Positions 52,319 to 64,000 of a DNA stretch of 64,000 nucleotides are shown piece by piece (the first letter of the stretch is position 1; each line of letters opens with the position of its first letter). The DNA lies in the NCBI GenBank assembly GCA_010365215.1, contig JAAFGT010000007.1, positions 1 through 64,000 of the forward strand. Reading direction: 5' to 3'. Under the pieces are notes generated by a model. It did not search any database and was not told where the DNA came from. It worked only from the letters and a program-made list of their open reading frames with translations. The position numbers were made by a program, and so were the translations under genes. The DNA is from Acidipila sp. GTDB taxonomy: Bacteria; Acidobacteriota; Terriglobia; Acidiferrales; UBA7541.

Positions 52319-52882
52319 TCAATGCCGCTTCTTTTCTGCTGAATTTTCATCTCCGTGCTCTATTTTTGTCTTCGGGTTACGCACCAGAACGTGGTAGGCG
52401 ACGGCGTCCCAGGCGTTGTGGATACCGGTGAACAGTAGGAGGAGGACTGCGCCTCCGACGCCAAAGAGAGCCTCTCGCGTATGGAGCGATGCCTGCCAGG
52501 CCGAGAGCAGGAGGACGGCGTACCCGGCCAACGGCAGGACGACATGAAACAGCCAGTCTTCAAACACCGGACGGTACGCGCCTTGGCGGCGGATGAGCCG
52601 CGCCACGATAAGCGAGTACACAATTCCGCCAAGGCCGGTCAGGCCGCATAGAACCGCGAAGGGAGTGATCGTTCCCCACGGTGCGCGGATCAGCGCCGAC
52701 AGCAGCAGCACGGCGCAGAAATGCACGATTGTCGGCGTCGCGAATGCGGAGCCGGCCTCTGCGGCCCGTATTGGCGGCCGCTCGGCGATGAGCGTGATGA
52801 CAACGAATTGCAATCCGACCAATCCGCCCGCGGCCGAGCCGACGATCACATAGAAACTGTCCCAATCGCTAAGCTCTGACAT
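52319..52882 (-). CDS. Uncharacterised membrane protein, four to five helices
   Basis: A 187-residue hydrophobic protein I do not recognise. Hydrophobic segments are about 10-31, 47-65, 70-90, 105-126 and 132-155; the C-terminus is charged (KTKIEHGDENSAEKKRH). The first helix contains YVIVGSAAGGLVGLQFVVITL. The ATG at 52882 has GGAG 8 nt upstream and is preferred over GTG 52891. It stands alone between the nitrile island and the redox cluster. Confidence 0.7.
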   Translation of the reverse strand: MSELSDWDSFYVIVGSAAGGLVGLQFVVITLIAERPPIRAAEAGSAFATPTIVHFCAVLLLSALIRAPWGTITPFAVLCGLTGLGGIVYSLIVARLIRRQGAYRPVFEDWLFHVVLPLAGYAVLLLSAWQASLHTREALFGVGGAVLLLLFTGIHNAWDAVAYHVLVRNPKTKIEHGDENSAEKKRH

Positions 52883-52915
52883 CGCACTCACTCCTCAAAC
52901 TTTTCAAACCGATAG

Positions 52916-54863
<1,948 letters not shown>

Positions 54864-55002
54864 CTCATCCTCCTTCAAGACCGGCCAACGTCGTACCGAA
54901 GCCAGAGTGTGTCATTCTCCCGGCGCTCGACCGATTTGAGCGTTAGACGGACCAAGGGTTTACTTGCGGAGGTCATGCCTTTTGCATAAATTCAATACGC
55001 CT

Positions 55003-56791
<1,789 letters not shown>

Positions 56792-56797
56792 TCATAA

Positions 56798-57685
56798 ATG
56801 GTGCGCACCGACCTCAGTCTTCTTGCCGCGTTCCTCGCTACAGCGGAGGAGCGCAGTTTTACCAAGGCTGCCAAACGTCTGGGCGTTTCTCCCTCGGCCA
56901 TGAGCCACGCAATCCGGGGGCTGGAGGAAGGACTCGGAGTTCGGCTGCTTTCGCGGACCACACGGAGCGTGGCGCCGACCGAGGCCGGACAGCAGCTCCT
57001 GGCACGGTTGCGCCCAGCTCTCACCGACGTTCAGGACGCCCTCGACCAGCTTTCCGGATTGCGCGACAAACCCGTAGGCCGCTTGCGCCTGTTGAGCAAT
57101 CGTCTTGCGGCGTTAACCGCGCTTGCGCCGAAGTTGGGCACCTTCACGCGCGATTATCCGGATATCGTTCTCGACATCACCGCCGACGACCGCCGTATGG
57201 ACATCGTGGCCGGCGGCTTCGATGCGGGCATCAGCTTCGGCGAGTTCGTCGAAAAAGACATGATCGCGGTTCGTATTTCCGGCGAACTCCGGGCAGCCAT
57301 CGTGGGCTCCCCTGCTTACTTCAAATCAATGTCCAAGCCGAAAACGCCGCGAGACCTTATTAGTCATCGTTGCATTAACTTTCGGCACGGATCTGGCGGC
57401 GACGTGTACCGTTGGGAGTTCGACAAGGGCAGGAAGTCGTTGTCCGTTGCCGTAAACGGCCCGCTGGTCGTCGATGACGTGCAGATTCTGACGCGGGCCG
57501 TCTTGGACGGGGTAGGGCTGGCCTTTTTGTCGGAAGATTACGTTGCGCCGCAACTTGCAAGCGGCAAGCTTCTGCGCGTGCTGGAGGATTGGTGCCAGCC
57601 GTTCCCCGGCTTCTTCCTTTATTACCCAAGCCGACGTCAGCAGCCAGCCGCGCTATCTGCCCTGATCAATACACTTAGGCTGTAG
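56798..57685 (+). CDS. LysR-family transcriptional regulator
   Basis: A 295-residue LysR regulator with N-terminal helix-turn-helix (SFTKAAKRLGVSPSAMSHAI, RLLSRTTRSVAPTEAG) and a two-lobed substrate-binding domain (DIVLDITADDRRMDIVAGGF, then GVGLAFLSEDYVAPQL). These match the group often divergent from, and controlling, oxidoreductase genes in response to electrophiles. The 186-bp gap to the first aldo/keto reductase would hold its operator; I did not find a convincing T-N11-A palindrome. Confidence 0.94.
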   Translation: MVRTDLSLLAAFLATAEERSFTKAAKRLGVSPSAMSHAIRGLEEGLGVRLLSRTTRSVAPTEAGQQLLARLRPALTDVQDALDQLSGLRDKPVGRLRLLSNRLAALTALAPKLGTFTRDYPDIVLDITADDRRMDIVAGGFDAGISFGEFVEKDMIAVRISGELRAAIVGSPAYFKSMSKPKTPRDLISHRCINFRHGSGGDVYRWEFDKGRKSLSVAVNGPLVVDDVQILTRAVLDGVGLAFLSEDYVAPQLASGKLLRVLEDWCQPFPGFFLYYPSRRQQPAALSALINTLRL

Positions 57686-57830
57686 CGGCAGAGCGACGAT
57701 GCGTTTGCGAGGTTTTGGGCCATTCCAGCAAGCAAGCCCGCTAACATGCTTATGTAGCGGGAGTTATTTGACCTCAAAACTTTCACCGCCTCTCTAAAAA
57801 ACCCGTACAGGCTAACTAATTGAAAATAAG

Positions 57831-57905
57831 TGGTGAGCCGCCCAGGACTCGAACCTGGAACCTATTGATTAAGAGTCAATTGCTCTACCATTGAGCTAGC
57901 GGCCC
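57831..57905 (-). tRNA. tRNA-Lys (anticodon CTT)
   Basis: A 75-nt cloverleaf on the minus strand. The acceptor stem GGGCCGC pairs with GCGGCTC (one G-T); the D-arm is GCTC-AATGGTA-GAGC; the anticodon stem-loop is ATTGA-CTCTTAA-TCAAT, giving CTT; the T-arm is CCAGG-TTCGAGT-CCTGG; the discriminator is A and CCA is encoded. All stems pair fully, so it looks functional. Confidence 0.97.
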
Positions 57906-58020
57906 ACAGTCAACTGCGCAATTATACCTGGCACTTCGCAGGATGAGCAAGGCGCCCATCAAGCGTTGGCGAGCCTGCTGTTTCTGCCCAACAAGACGCC
58001 CCCAAACTCGAGTTTGCGAT

Positions 58021-58368
58021 TCACACGCTAATCCGCTCCACCTGCACCGCGGTCCCGTACGCCAGTACTTCGGTCACACCCTGCATCAGCTCGTTGGCAT
58101 CGTAGCGCATGGCCACGATCGCGTTGGCGCCGTGCTCGCCGGCATGCTGCACCATCAGCTCGAACGCGTCCTCGCGCGTCTTCTCGCACAGCTCGCTGAA
58201 CAGAGAAATATTACCGCCGATAATCGTCTGCAGCCCCGCGCCCAGAGATCCCAGGATACTGCGCGACCGCACCACGATCCCGCGCACAATTCCCAGATTT
58301 TTTACCACCCGATAACCCGGCAAATCATTGGCCGTGGTAACCATAAAATGATCGACGCGTGTCTGCAT
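58021..58368 (-). CDS. YbjQ/UPF0145 family protein
   Basis: A 115-residue cytoplasmic protein of the YbjQ/UPF0145 family, which forms homopentamers. Characteristic blocks are [28 protein letters not shown] (read in pieces), [20 protein letters not shown] and EVLAYGTAV. Function is unknown in the family; heavy-metal binding has been suggested. GGAGGCG precedes the start. It lies 26 bp after the DHH gene stop in the same direction. Confidence 0.92.
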   Translation of the reverse strand: MQTRVDHFMVTTANDLPGYRVVKNLGIVRGIVVRSRSILGSLGAGLQTIIGGNISLFSELCEKTREDAFELMVQHAGEHGANAIVAMRYDANELMQGVTEVLAYGTAVQVERISV

Positions 58369-58394
58369 CGCCGCCTCCTTGGTCCGCGCTCAAT

Positions 58395-59372
58395 TCACTC
58401 TCGCAAAATCGCGGCAATCTCCAGCGCCGCTTCCCGCGCCTTCTCCAGGTCGTGCGGCTCAAATGAAATCGCCGCCACTCGCGCGTGCCCGCCGCCGCCG
58501 AAGCGCTCGCACAGCGCTGCCAGGTTATGAACGATGGGCTCCTTGGTCCACGGATTCGAGCCCACGGAAACTTTCGCGCGCACCGCCGACCTGGTGATCC
58601 CCACCGTGTAAATGCAGCCGGGAAACAGATAATAAGGAATAAACTTATTGTAGCCTTCCAGGTCGTCGCCGCTCAGATCAAAAAACACCACGCGACCCTG
58701 GTCCTCCGCACGCAAACGAAAGATGTCCACCGATCTTTTATGGCGCTCCAGCAGCGCCGGCAGGTGTCGCGCCACCTCGGGCAGCTTCAGCACGTCGGCC
58801 AGTGAGCGCTCCGCCAAAGCCGGAACAATTTTTGCCGATAACCCCTCTTCCGGCGCCGCCTCGATCACCAGCGCGAGTCGCGTGGCCGGCTCCTCCAGCC
58901 CCACCGCCGCCTCCGCGCTGCGATGCTGCGCGCCGTCAATCACGTCGCCCCAGTGGATCAGTTCGGCCATGGGCGCGGCATCAAACCCGAACTTCTCATG
59001 CGCCACGTCCGCCAGAAATTTTGTGCAGGATTTGTATTCGGGGTTGTAGAACTTCTGGCCGGAAGCGTCCTTTCGGAAATGCTCCGCGTCGGCGGAGGAG
59101 AGGAACGCGCTCTGATGGTGGTCGAACCACCAGTTCAGTTTCGGCGAGCTCGAATATTTGAAGTCGACGATGGCATTCTGTTCGCCGTCGAACAGGTCCG
59201 CATTAAAAAGATTCCCCGCACGGTGGGTGAGCCCGGTCAGCGAGAATTCTGCGTCCCGGGCTATCCGCTCGCGGTAAAAACGCAGGAATACGGCCGACGA
59301 GGCCGCCCCATCAAAGCACCGATCGTGGAAACAGAGGCGAACCTTGACCATCTGTTTAGGACGCGCCAGCAT
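58395..59372 (-). CDS. DHH-family phosphoesterase
   Basis: A 325-residue protein of the DHH/DHHA1 superfamily (c-di-AMP/nanoRNA phosphodiesterases and RecJ relatives). Motif I is FHDRCFDGAASSAVF, the DHH motif is WWFDHHQSAF, and the C-terminal DHHA1 motif is ERFGGGGHARVAA. The first motif is FHD-x-CFDG rather than the usual DxDA, a variant seen in uncharacterised members, so the substrate may differ. ATG at 59351 (MVKVRLCF) is an alternative start. It may be co-transcribed with ybjQ. Confidence 0.88.
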   Translation of the reverse strand: MLARPKQMVKVRLCFHDRCFDGAASSAVFLRFYRERIARDAEFSLTGLTHRAGNLFNADLFDGEQNAIVDFKYSSSPKLNWWFDHHQSAFLSSADAEHFRKDASGQKFYNPEYKSCTKFLADVAHEKFGFDAAPMAELIHWGDVIDGAQHRSAEAAVGLEEPATRLALVIEAAPEEGLSAKIVPALAERSLADVLKLPEVARHLPALLERHKRSVDIFRLRAEDQGRVVFFDLSGDDLEGYNKFIPYYLFPGCIYTVGITRSAVRAKVSVGSNPWTKEPIVHNLAALCERFGGGGHARVAAISFEPHDLEKAREAALEIAAILRE

Positions 59373-59536
59373 GCATAGATAAGAATTCCCGCCTCAGCAA
59401 AGTCAATAAAGATGGCGTCTCCCAGCGTCGTTGTCAAGCGGAAAGCCCGGCTCGCGAAATACTCTCGCCGCAGGATTTTATTGGCCAGGGTAACATCACA
59501 CCGAGAGTCACCAAAAAATGCAGACCGCGGCGGCGT

Positions 59537-59998
59537 CTATTTCCCGGCCAGATTCTCTGCAATATCTCCCGCGATGGGAAGTTTGAAGCGTTCGCCCTGA
59601 TACGCTTTTAACATCAGCACGATCCACAGAACAAAACTGCCCATGCTGATCAGCCATAGCACGCCCAGTCCCATTGAAAAACCCCTTCCCGACATCGGCC
59701 CACCCATCATGAATCCATAACCGAACACCACGGCCACTAAAGTCCGCACAATGTGCAGCCCGCCAAACGTCACCAGTGACTGCGCCGCATGAAAGCGCAC
59801 CAGCGGCCGCTTGTCGATCAATAGAAAAATCAGCCCGGTCACCCATCCCAGCAGATAGCTCAGCGTGGCCGCTGCATTCTCCGAGAGTCCCGATTGGCTG
59901 CTCGCGCCGGCGGCAGCAGCACCTTGTGATTGTCCGCAATTCGGGCAAAACGGTGCGCCCCCCGCCACTTGCACACCACACTTGCGGCAGAATGCCAT
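59537..59998 (-). CDS. Zinc-ribbon membrane protein (DUF4870/Tic20-like)
   Basis: A 153-residue protein with an N-terminal zinc ribbon (CRKCG and CPNCG; Cys4, Cys7, Cys18, Cys21), a flexible Ala/Ser-rich link and three to four hydrophobic segments of the DUF4870 type (SYLLGWVTGLIFLLIDKRP, VRFHAAQSLV, then FKLPIAGDIAENL). The ATG at 59998 has GGAGAGG upstream; the longer frame to 60058 adds non-conserved residues. Role unknown; these proteins are widespread and probably structural in the membrane. Confidence 0.88.
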   Translation of the reverse strand: MAFCRKCGVQVAGGAPFCPNCGQSQGAAAAGASSQSGLSENAAATLSYLLGWVTGLIFLLIDKRPLVRFHAAQSLVTFGGLHIVRTLVAVVFGYGFMMGGPMSGRGFSMGLGVLWLISMGSFVLWIVLMLKAYQGERFKLPIAGDIAENLAGK

Positions 59999-60241
59999 CG
60001 CCCCTCTCCTTTGCTCACCTGCCTGGGAAATTCTTTGCGCCGAAACTATCAGATGCACCCGTTTACCGCAACTTGCTTCGCCCTAAGACTGTCGCCTGCC
60101 TGCGGCCCGTTGGGCAATTGCGTGCAGCTTTCCATTGCACAGAGGTGTATCCATTTGGTTCGCGGATTCGATTCCAATGCGATTGGCAGCCGCCCGGCGA
60201 TTCGCTACAATGCGCGGCTCAAGCTCAATCGGAAAATTATC

Positions 60242-61516
60242 TTGACCGACCCCACTCGCGACCCGTCTGCCTCCCCTCAGCCCACGCACAAATTTGCCGG
60301 ACTCGAATGGCCCAGCGACGTCACGCCCGCGGAGCGCAAAACGCTTCTCGCCGGCGGCCTCGGCTGGATGCTCGACGCCATGGACGTCGTGCTCTATTCC
60401 CTGGTTCTCGCCGAGCTGGTGCGCCAGTTCGGAATGACCAAGGGCGTCGCCGGCCTGCTTAACTCCGTGACCCTGGCGGCATCAGCCGTCGGCGGCCTGG
60501 CCTTCGGATTTCTTGCCGACCGTGTCGGCCGCAAGCGTGCCCTGATGCTTTCGATCCTCGTTTATTCCGGCGCCACGGCGGCCTGCGGCTTCTCGCACAC
60601 CTTGTTTGCGCTGGCGGTGATGCGCTGCATCGTCGGCCTCGGCATGGGCGGTGAGTGGACTACCGGCGCCGCGCTGATCGCCGAAACCTGGCGCGCCGCT
60701 CATCGCGGCAAGGCCCTCGGGCTCATGCAGTCCAGTTATGCCATCGGTGAAATGATCGCTGTAGCCGTGGTGTTTGTGGTTCTCCCGCGTTTTGGATGGC
60801 GCGCGGTCTTCTTCGTGGGAATCCTGCCGGCCTTCATTGTTTTTTGGATTCTCCGCTCCGTGCCCGAGTCCGAGCTGTGGAAGAAAAGCGCCGGCACCAA
60901 ACGCCCGTCGCTCTCGCGCTTGTGGCAAAAAGATTTGCGCCGCGACGCCATCCTCGCCACCGCCATGAACGCCTGCGGAATGTTCGGCTACTGGGGACTG
61001 TTCACCTGGATCCCCGGCTATCTCTCGCTGCCCATTGCGCAGGGCGGCCGCGGATTCGCCCTGGCCAGCTCCACTTCCTGGCTGCTGGTCATGGGCGTGG
61101 GCAAATGGTTCGGCTACGCGCTCTTCGGTTTCGCCGCCGACGCCTTCGGCCGCCGCCGCAGCTACGTCACCTACCTGATGATGGCCGCGCTGCTGGTGCC
61201 GCTCTACGGCAACGCCAGGAATCCCATCTGGCTGCTCATCCTCGGCCCCTTCGTGGCCTTTTTCGGCACCGGCTTCTTCTCCGGCTTCAGCGCGCTGGCC
61301 GCCGAACTGTTCCCCACGGAAATCCGCGCCACCGCCATGGGCCTGAGCTACAACATTGGCCGCGGCTTCTCCGCCATCGCCCCATTCCTGGTAGGCGCCA
61401 TCGCCGACCACTACGGCTTCCAAGCCGGCTTCTACGTCCTCGCCGCCGCCTTCTTCGTCGCCGCGCTCCTCGCGCTCTTACTCCCGGACACAAAAAGGAG
61501 TAACCTGACAATCTAA
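60242..61516 (+). CDS. MFS transporter, metabolite:H+ symporter type
   Basis: A 424-residue 12-helix major-facilitator protein. LGWMLDAMDVVLYSLVLAEL, GFLADRVGRKRALMLS and RCIVGLGMGGEWTTGAALIAE fit the aromatic-acid/sialate:H+ symporter group. No ATG lies at the expected place; TTG at 60242 with GGAAA upstream is my best start, and the longer frame back to 59930 looks non-coding. The 3' end is followed by a hairpin repeat that can act as its terminator. Substrate unknown. Confidence 0.85.
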   Translation: MTDPTRDPSASPQPTHKFAGLEWPSDVTPAERKTLLAGGLGWMLDAMDVVLYSLVLAELVRQFGMTKGVAGLLNSVTLAASAVGGLAFGFLADRVGRKRALMLSILVYSGATAACGFSHTLFALAVMRCIVGLGMGGEWTTGAALIAETWRAAHRGKALGLMQSSYAIGEMIAVAVVFVVLPRFGWRAVFFVGILPAFIVFWILRSVPESELWKKSAGTKRPSLSRLWQKDLRRDAILATAMNACGMFGYWGLFTWIPGYLSLPIAQGGRGFALASSTSWLLVMGVGKWFGYALFGFAADAFGRRRSYVTYLMMAALLVPLYGNARNPIWLLILGPFVAFFGTGFFSGFSALAAELFPTEIRATAMGLSYNIGRGFSAIAPFLVGAIADHYGFQAGFYVLAAAFFVAALLALLLPDTKRSNLTI

Positions 61517-61530
61517 ATAGACGGGTGGCG

Positions 61531-61597
61531 CATACATGGAGCCTTAGGGCGTTTTTGGGTGCCGCACCCTTCGGTCTCAAGGGTGCGGTTTTTGACC
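61531..61597 (+). repeat. Hairpin repeat, copy 1 (also acts as terminator)
   Basis: A 67-bp element: CATACATGGAGCCTTAGG, then GTTTTTGGGTG, then a 10-bp stem CCGCACCCTT (61562-61571) and AAGGGTGCGG (61579-61588) followed by five T and GACC. It is nearly identical to copy 2 at 62518. Located 14 bp after the MFS stop, it has the form of a rho-independent terminator. Confidence 0.8.
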
Positions 61598-61697
61598 TGT
61601 GGCAAGTTCAGACTACAGACCGGGCCACCCGCCGTTTCTGTGGTGACTGCTTTCGACTTGCTAGCCTGAGGCATACTGTACGGAATTAAGGAAGGCC

Positions 61698-62534
61698 ATG
61701 AACATGCGCTCTTTCTTCAGCCGTCTCCTGCAACCCCCAATTCCCAGCCGCACCAGAGTCGTCGCGCTGGTCGCACTTGTTCTTCTGCTCGCGTTGGTTT
61801 GGAGCAGCCCAGCCAGCCACAAAAGGCTCGACGACGCGGCGGCAAACGTCGAAATTCATGACGCGGCCAGGCAAGGCGACTTAGAGAAGATCCAGTCGCT
61901 GCTCAAAACCAATCCTGATCTGGTTTTCAGCGAAGACGACCAGGGATCGTCGCCTTTGCACATGGCAGCGTGGAGGGGCCAGAAAGACGTGGCGGAATTG
62001 CTGCTCGCAAGCGGGGCAGACGTCAATGCCAAAGACAACTTCAACATTACACCTTTACAAACGGCGGCGATGTTTGACCACAAGGACGTGGCGCAACTAC
62101 TGCTCGCCCACAAAGCCGACGTCAATGCCAAAAACAACAAAGGCACTACGTCTTTGCATTATGCGGCGATATCGGGCTACAAGGATGTGGTGGAATTGTT
62201 GCTGGCCAGCAAAGCTGACGTCAATGCCAGGCGCATCGACGGCGATACACCTTTAATCTGGGCGGCGATGACAGGCTCCAAGGACGTGGCGGAATTGCTG
62301 CTGGCCAACGGGGCAGATGTGAATGCCAACGGCCGTAACGCGCGTACACCTTTGCAAGTGGCGGCGGTCGCGGGCCACAAGGACGTGGTGGAATTGTTGC
62401 GCCGTCACAACGGTCACGAGCCGCTATGCGTAACAATTGATCAAGTGGATTGCTTTCGAGCACCCCGTCCCCCGTCCACAATCCTAGTCCCGCAGGCGGA
62501 TCTTGGTAGGGCGGGTGCACACATGGAGCCTTAG
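61698..62534 (+). CDS. Ankyrin-repeat protein with N-terminal membrane anchor
   Basis: A 278-residue protein with a single N-terminal hydrophobic segment (about 22-38, VVALVALVLLLALVW) acting as anchor or signal, then about six ankyrin repeats (50-245) with the usual TPLxxAAxxGxKDVxELLLxxGADVNAK pattern. Ankyrin repeats bind protein partners; the partner is unknown. The last ~35 residues do not look like ankyrin, and the final codons (HMEP-stop) come from hairpin repeat copy 2, so the C-terminus may have been replaced when the repeat arrived. GGAAGG precedes the ATG; 61704 is an alternative start. Confidence 0.88.
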   Translation: MNMRSFFSRLLQPPIPSRTRVVALVALVLLLALVWSSPASHKRLDDAAANVEIHDAARQGDLEKIQSLLKTNPDLVFSEDDQGSSPLHMAAWRGQKDVAELLLASGADVNAKDNFNITPLQTAAMFDHKDVAQLLLAHKADVNAKNNKGTTSLHYAAISGYKDVVELLLASKADVNARRIDGDTPLIWAAMTGSKDVAELLLANGADVNANGRNARTPLQVAAVAGHKDVVELLRRHNGHEPLCVTIDQVDCFRAPRPPSTILVPQADLGRAGAHMEP

Positions 62535-62584
62535 GCCGTTTTTGGGTGCCGCACCCTTCGGTTTTAAGGGTGCGGTTGTTGACC
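62518..62584 (+). repeat. Hairpin repeat, copy 2
   Basis: The same 67-bp element as copy 1 with about seven differences: CACACATGGAGCCTTAGG, then stem CCGCACCCTT (62549-62558) and AAGGGTGCGG (62566-62575), followed by TTGTTGACC. It supplies the last codons and stop of the ankyrin gene and may also terminate its transcript. Confidence 0.8.
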
Positions 62585-62914
62585 TTCCTTTCCATTCGGC
62601 GGCCCACGCGCTTCACCGAGTATTTTTACGAAACAACAGCGTGCCCGGCACGTTCCTGGAAAACGACGGCGCCGATAACAACTGAAAGTAACGAAGTGGA
62701 GGTGGCCCAACCGTAATAACGCCGCAGAGGGTTGCGAATCGAAGAAGAACCCGCACCCTTAAAATCGAAGGGTGCGGCACCCACGTCCTCTACCCTAAAA
62801 GGCTAGTAGGCGAATGATATACTCCCCCAGTGACAAGTCACCAAGAGAATCCTTACTTTAAATTCTGTGCGCCACCCGCCCATCAAGTGAGAGGCTAGTA
62901 AGCGGAGAGGTACC
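62535..62914. other. Gene-free stretch between ankyrin and membrane-protein genes
   Basis: This 380-bp stretch holds the right part of repeat copy 2 and the inverted copy 3 (62751-62784). Small frames here show no family pattern. A purine-rich GGAGAGG at its end is the ribosome-binding site of the next gene. I see no other gene. Confidence 0.6.
62751..62784 (-). repeat. Hairpin repeat, copy 3 (core only, inverted)
   Basis: CCGCACCCTT (62751-62760) and AAGGGTGCGG (62768-62777) with a 7-nt loop, then GCACCC. Read on the minus strand it matches the core of copies 1 and 2 (GGGTGCCGCACCCTTCG, then TTTTAAGGGTGCGG). The outer parts of the element are not conserved. Confidence 0.7.
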
Positions 62915-63292
62915 ATGCGACGCATTTTCTGGACCCTTGGCATGACTATAATCGGCCTGTTTCTAGGGTTGAAGACCCAACATAGCGAAGTGAACGTTGG
63001 AGAGGTAGCTATTGCGGGCATATGGGCCGGTTGTATCGGGTACGGAATCGGAAGCATTTTCGATCAGCGCCGTCGTCCTGGAACCCAGCTAATTATCTAT
63101 TGGGCGGTCACTCTGGCACTGCTAGGCCTCTTTTTCGGACAACTGCTACCAGTTGCTTCCTTCATTGTTCAGCTAGCGCTGGGTGGCCTCGTCGGGGCTT
63201 TGGTGGGTGCCCTCCTTGGAATTGTGCACCTAAGAGTAGCTCGACGTAAGTTTCAGGCTCCTCACGCGGGTGCCTCCGCCGGTTACCTATGA
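62915..63292 (+). CDS. Uncharacterised small membrane protein
   Basis: A 125-residue hydrophobic protein with about four helices (LGMTIIGLFLGL; IAGIWAGCIGYGIGSIF; LIIYWAVTLALLGLFFGQLL; FIVQLALGGLVGALVGALLG) and a basic segment (DQRRRPG) between helices 2 and 3. I do not recognise a family. GGAGAGGTACC before the ATG supports it as a real gene. It is followed by an unrelated gene 49 bp downstream. Confidence 0.65.
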   Translation: MRRIFWTLGMTIIGLFLGLKTQHSEVNVGEVAIAGIWAGCIGYGIGSIFDQRRRPGTQLIIYWAVTLALLGLFFGQLLPVASFIVQLALGGLVGALVGALLGIVHLRVARRKFQAPHAGASAGYL

Positions 63293-63341
63293 TTGCGTCA
63301 ACTGACCCTGTGGCTGAGGTCTCGGCATCAGGCGCTGGTCG

Positions 63342-63917
63342 ATGACAAGCGACAGCAAGAAACGGAAGAGGAAATATAAACGGAGGCAGAAAGTTGTACT
63401 AAAAGTGCTGCCGCCCGGGCTCATAGATGGTTTGCCCGAGGAGGACCAGCGGGCCATAACAGCAGTAGTTGGCAAACCAGTATTTTTCGTAGGATATGAG
63501 CGCAACGTGACCGTAAGACTCGAATTCACCGACAAGGACGATGCGATTCACTTGATCTGGGTTGAGCCGAAATTCATAAAACCATGGCGAGCTTCCTCGG
63601 TCCGAAAACTCTTTTGGGAGCAGCCGGAAGGGAATTCGAGTCACGCGAATAAACGTAATTCTTTGAGGGCTGGCAAGGAGAAAAGGCGGCAGAAGACGCT
63701 ACACCGAGGGCAGAAAGTGATTCTCAAGCCGCTGCCGCCCGAGGTCATCGGCAGCTTGCCCAGGGACGATCAAAAGGTCATATCGGCTGTGGTCGGAAGA
63801 CCAATCGTCTACTTTAGGAAATATGAGCGCGACGAAAGGGCAGAACTGGAGTTTGTAGATCACGACGACACAACTTACCTTATCTATATCGATCCGAGAT
63901 TTATAAAGCCCTGGTGA
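63342..63917 (+). CDS. Uncharacterised protein with two tandem ~70-residue repeats
   Basis: A 191-residue soluble protein made of two copies of one domain. Copy A (about 14-82) runs from RRQKVVLKVLPPGLIDGLP to VEPKFIKPW; copy B (about 121-191) from RGQKVILKPLPPEVIGSLP to IDPRFIKPW. Shared positions include QKV-LK-LPP, I-LP-DQ--I-AVVG-P and LEF-D-DD--HLI. The N-terminus and the linker are Lys/Arg-rich (KKRKRKYKRR; KEKRRQK), suggesting nucleic-acid or acidic-polymer contact (inference). The domain resembles small bacterial proteins of unknown function; I cannot name a family. Confidence 0.75.
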   Translation: MTSDSKKRKRKYKRRQKVVLKVLPPGLIDGLPEEDQRAITAVVGKPVFFVGYERNVTVRLEFTDKDDAIHLIWVEPKFIKPWRASSVRKLFWEQPEGNSSHANKRNSLRAGKEKRRQKTLHRGQKVILKPLPPEVIGSLPRDDQKVISAVVGRPIVYFRKYERDERAELEFVDHDDTTYLIYIDPRFIKPW

Positions 63918-64000
63918 AGGTGTCAGTGGCCGGTGGCCAATTGAGATTCTTCTCACTTATTTCTTGAATGCGGCACACGCACCCCTCGTCACTCGGAGGG

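Noticed and set aside
57831-57905. tRNA gene as an integration site for a genomic island
   Set aside because: I found no integrase, no duplicated 3' tRNA end and no sharp composition change on either side within the window.

Overview
This 64 kb window is high-GC DNA with bacterial gene structure. Three things point to a soil-type Acidobacteriota chromosome: two very large Oar-like TonB-dependent receptors with an N-terminal carboxypeptidase-regulatory domain, a VPS10/BNR-repeat exoprotein, and scattered catabolic islands each with its own regulator. This taxonomic call is inference from gene content. I saw no insertion sequence, prophage, CRISPR array or rRNA. One tRNA (Lys, anticodon CTT) is present.

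Layout. 1-5.7 kb: the 5' part of gltB (runs off the left edge), a secreted CAP-domain protein, and a large HPII-type catalase with a clear terminator. 5.0-7.9 kb: a nitrosative-stress module made of a Crp/Fnr regulator, RIC (ScdA/YtfE) and NnrS, with a Crp-type palindrome in front of ric. 8-23.3 kb: a glycan-utilisation island. A LacI-MFS-GH31 operon is divergent from a TonB receptor-GH39 operon around a perfect LacI-type operator; a GH144-like enzyme and a frameshifted VPS10/BNR protein follow.

23.3-31.5 kb: a sulfur/efflux island. An ArsR repressor and a persulfide-dioxygenase-like MBL-rhodanese protein are divergent from a tiny membrane protein, TolC, an RND adaptor, an RND pump and a DUF2892 protein. 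The tiny protein has an in-frame UGA followed 22 nt later by a stem-loop with a GGTCT loop, which is the expected layout of a bacterial SECIS. It is therefore a candidate 70-residue selenoprotein and the most unusual small feature here. The shared promoter region holds an ArsR-type palindrome inside overlapping divergent promoters and three 12-bp-phased palindromes in the leader.

31.6-37.7 kb: an Rrf2-controlled molybdoenzyme operon (Rrf2, molybdopterin catalytic subunit, MoaD/ThiS-like sulfur carrier, FeS subunit, NrfD anchor), divergent from a PAS-LuxR regulator. 37.7-52.3 kb: an aromatic/nitrile island with an aldehyde dehydrogenase, three styrene/indole-monooxygenase-type flavoproteins (one a natural StyA-StyB fusion), an SDR, three nitrilase-superfamily proteins (one lacking the nucleophilic Cys), a dedicated TonB receptor and an isochorismatase-fold hydrolase. 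I do not recognise this combination as a described pathway, and it is the best candidate for a new multi-gene system.

52.3-57.7 kb: a LysR-divergent redox cluster with two close aldo/keto reductases and two Rossmann-fold proteins. 57.8-64 kb: tRNA-Lys, YbjQ, a DHH phosphoesterase, a zinc-ribbon membrane protein, an MFS symporter, and a region with an ankyrin-repeat protein, three copies of a hairpin repeat and two uncharacterised small proteins, one an internal tandem duplication.
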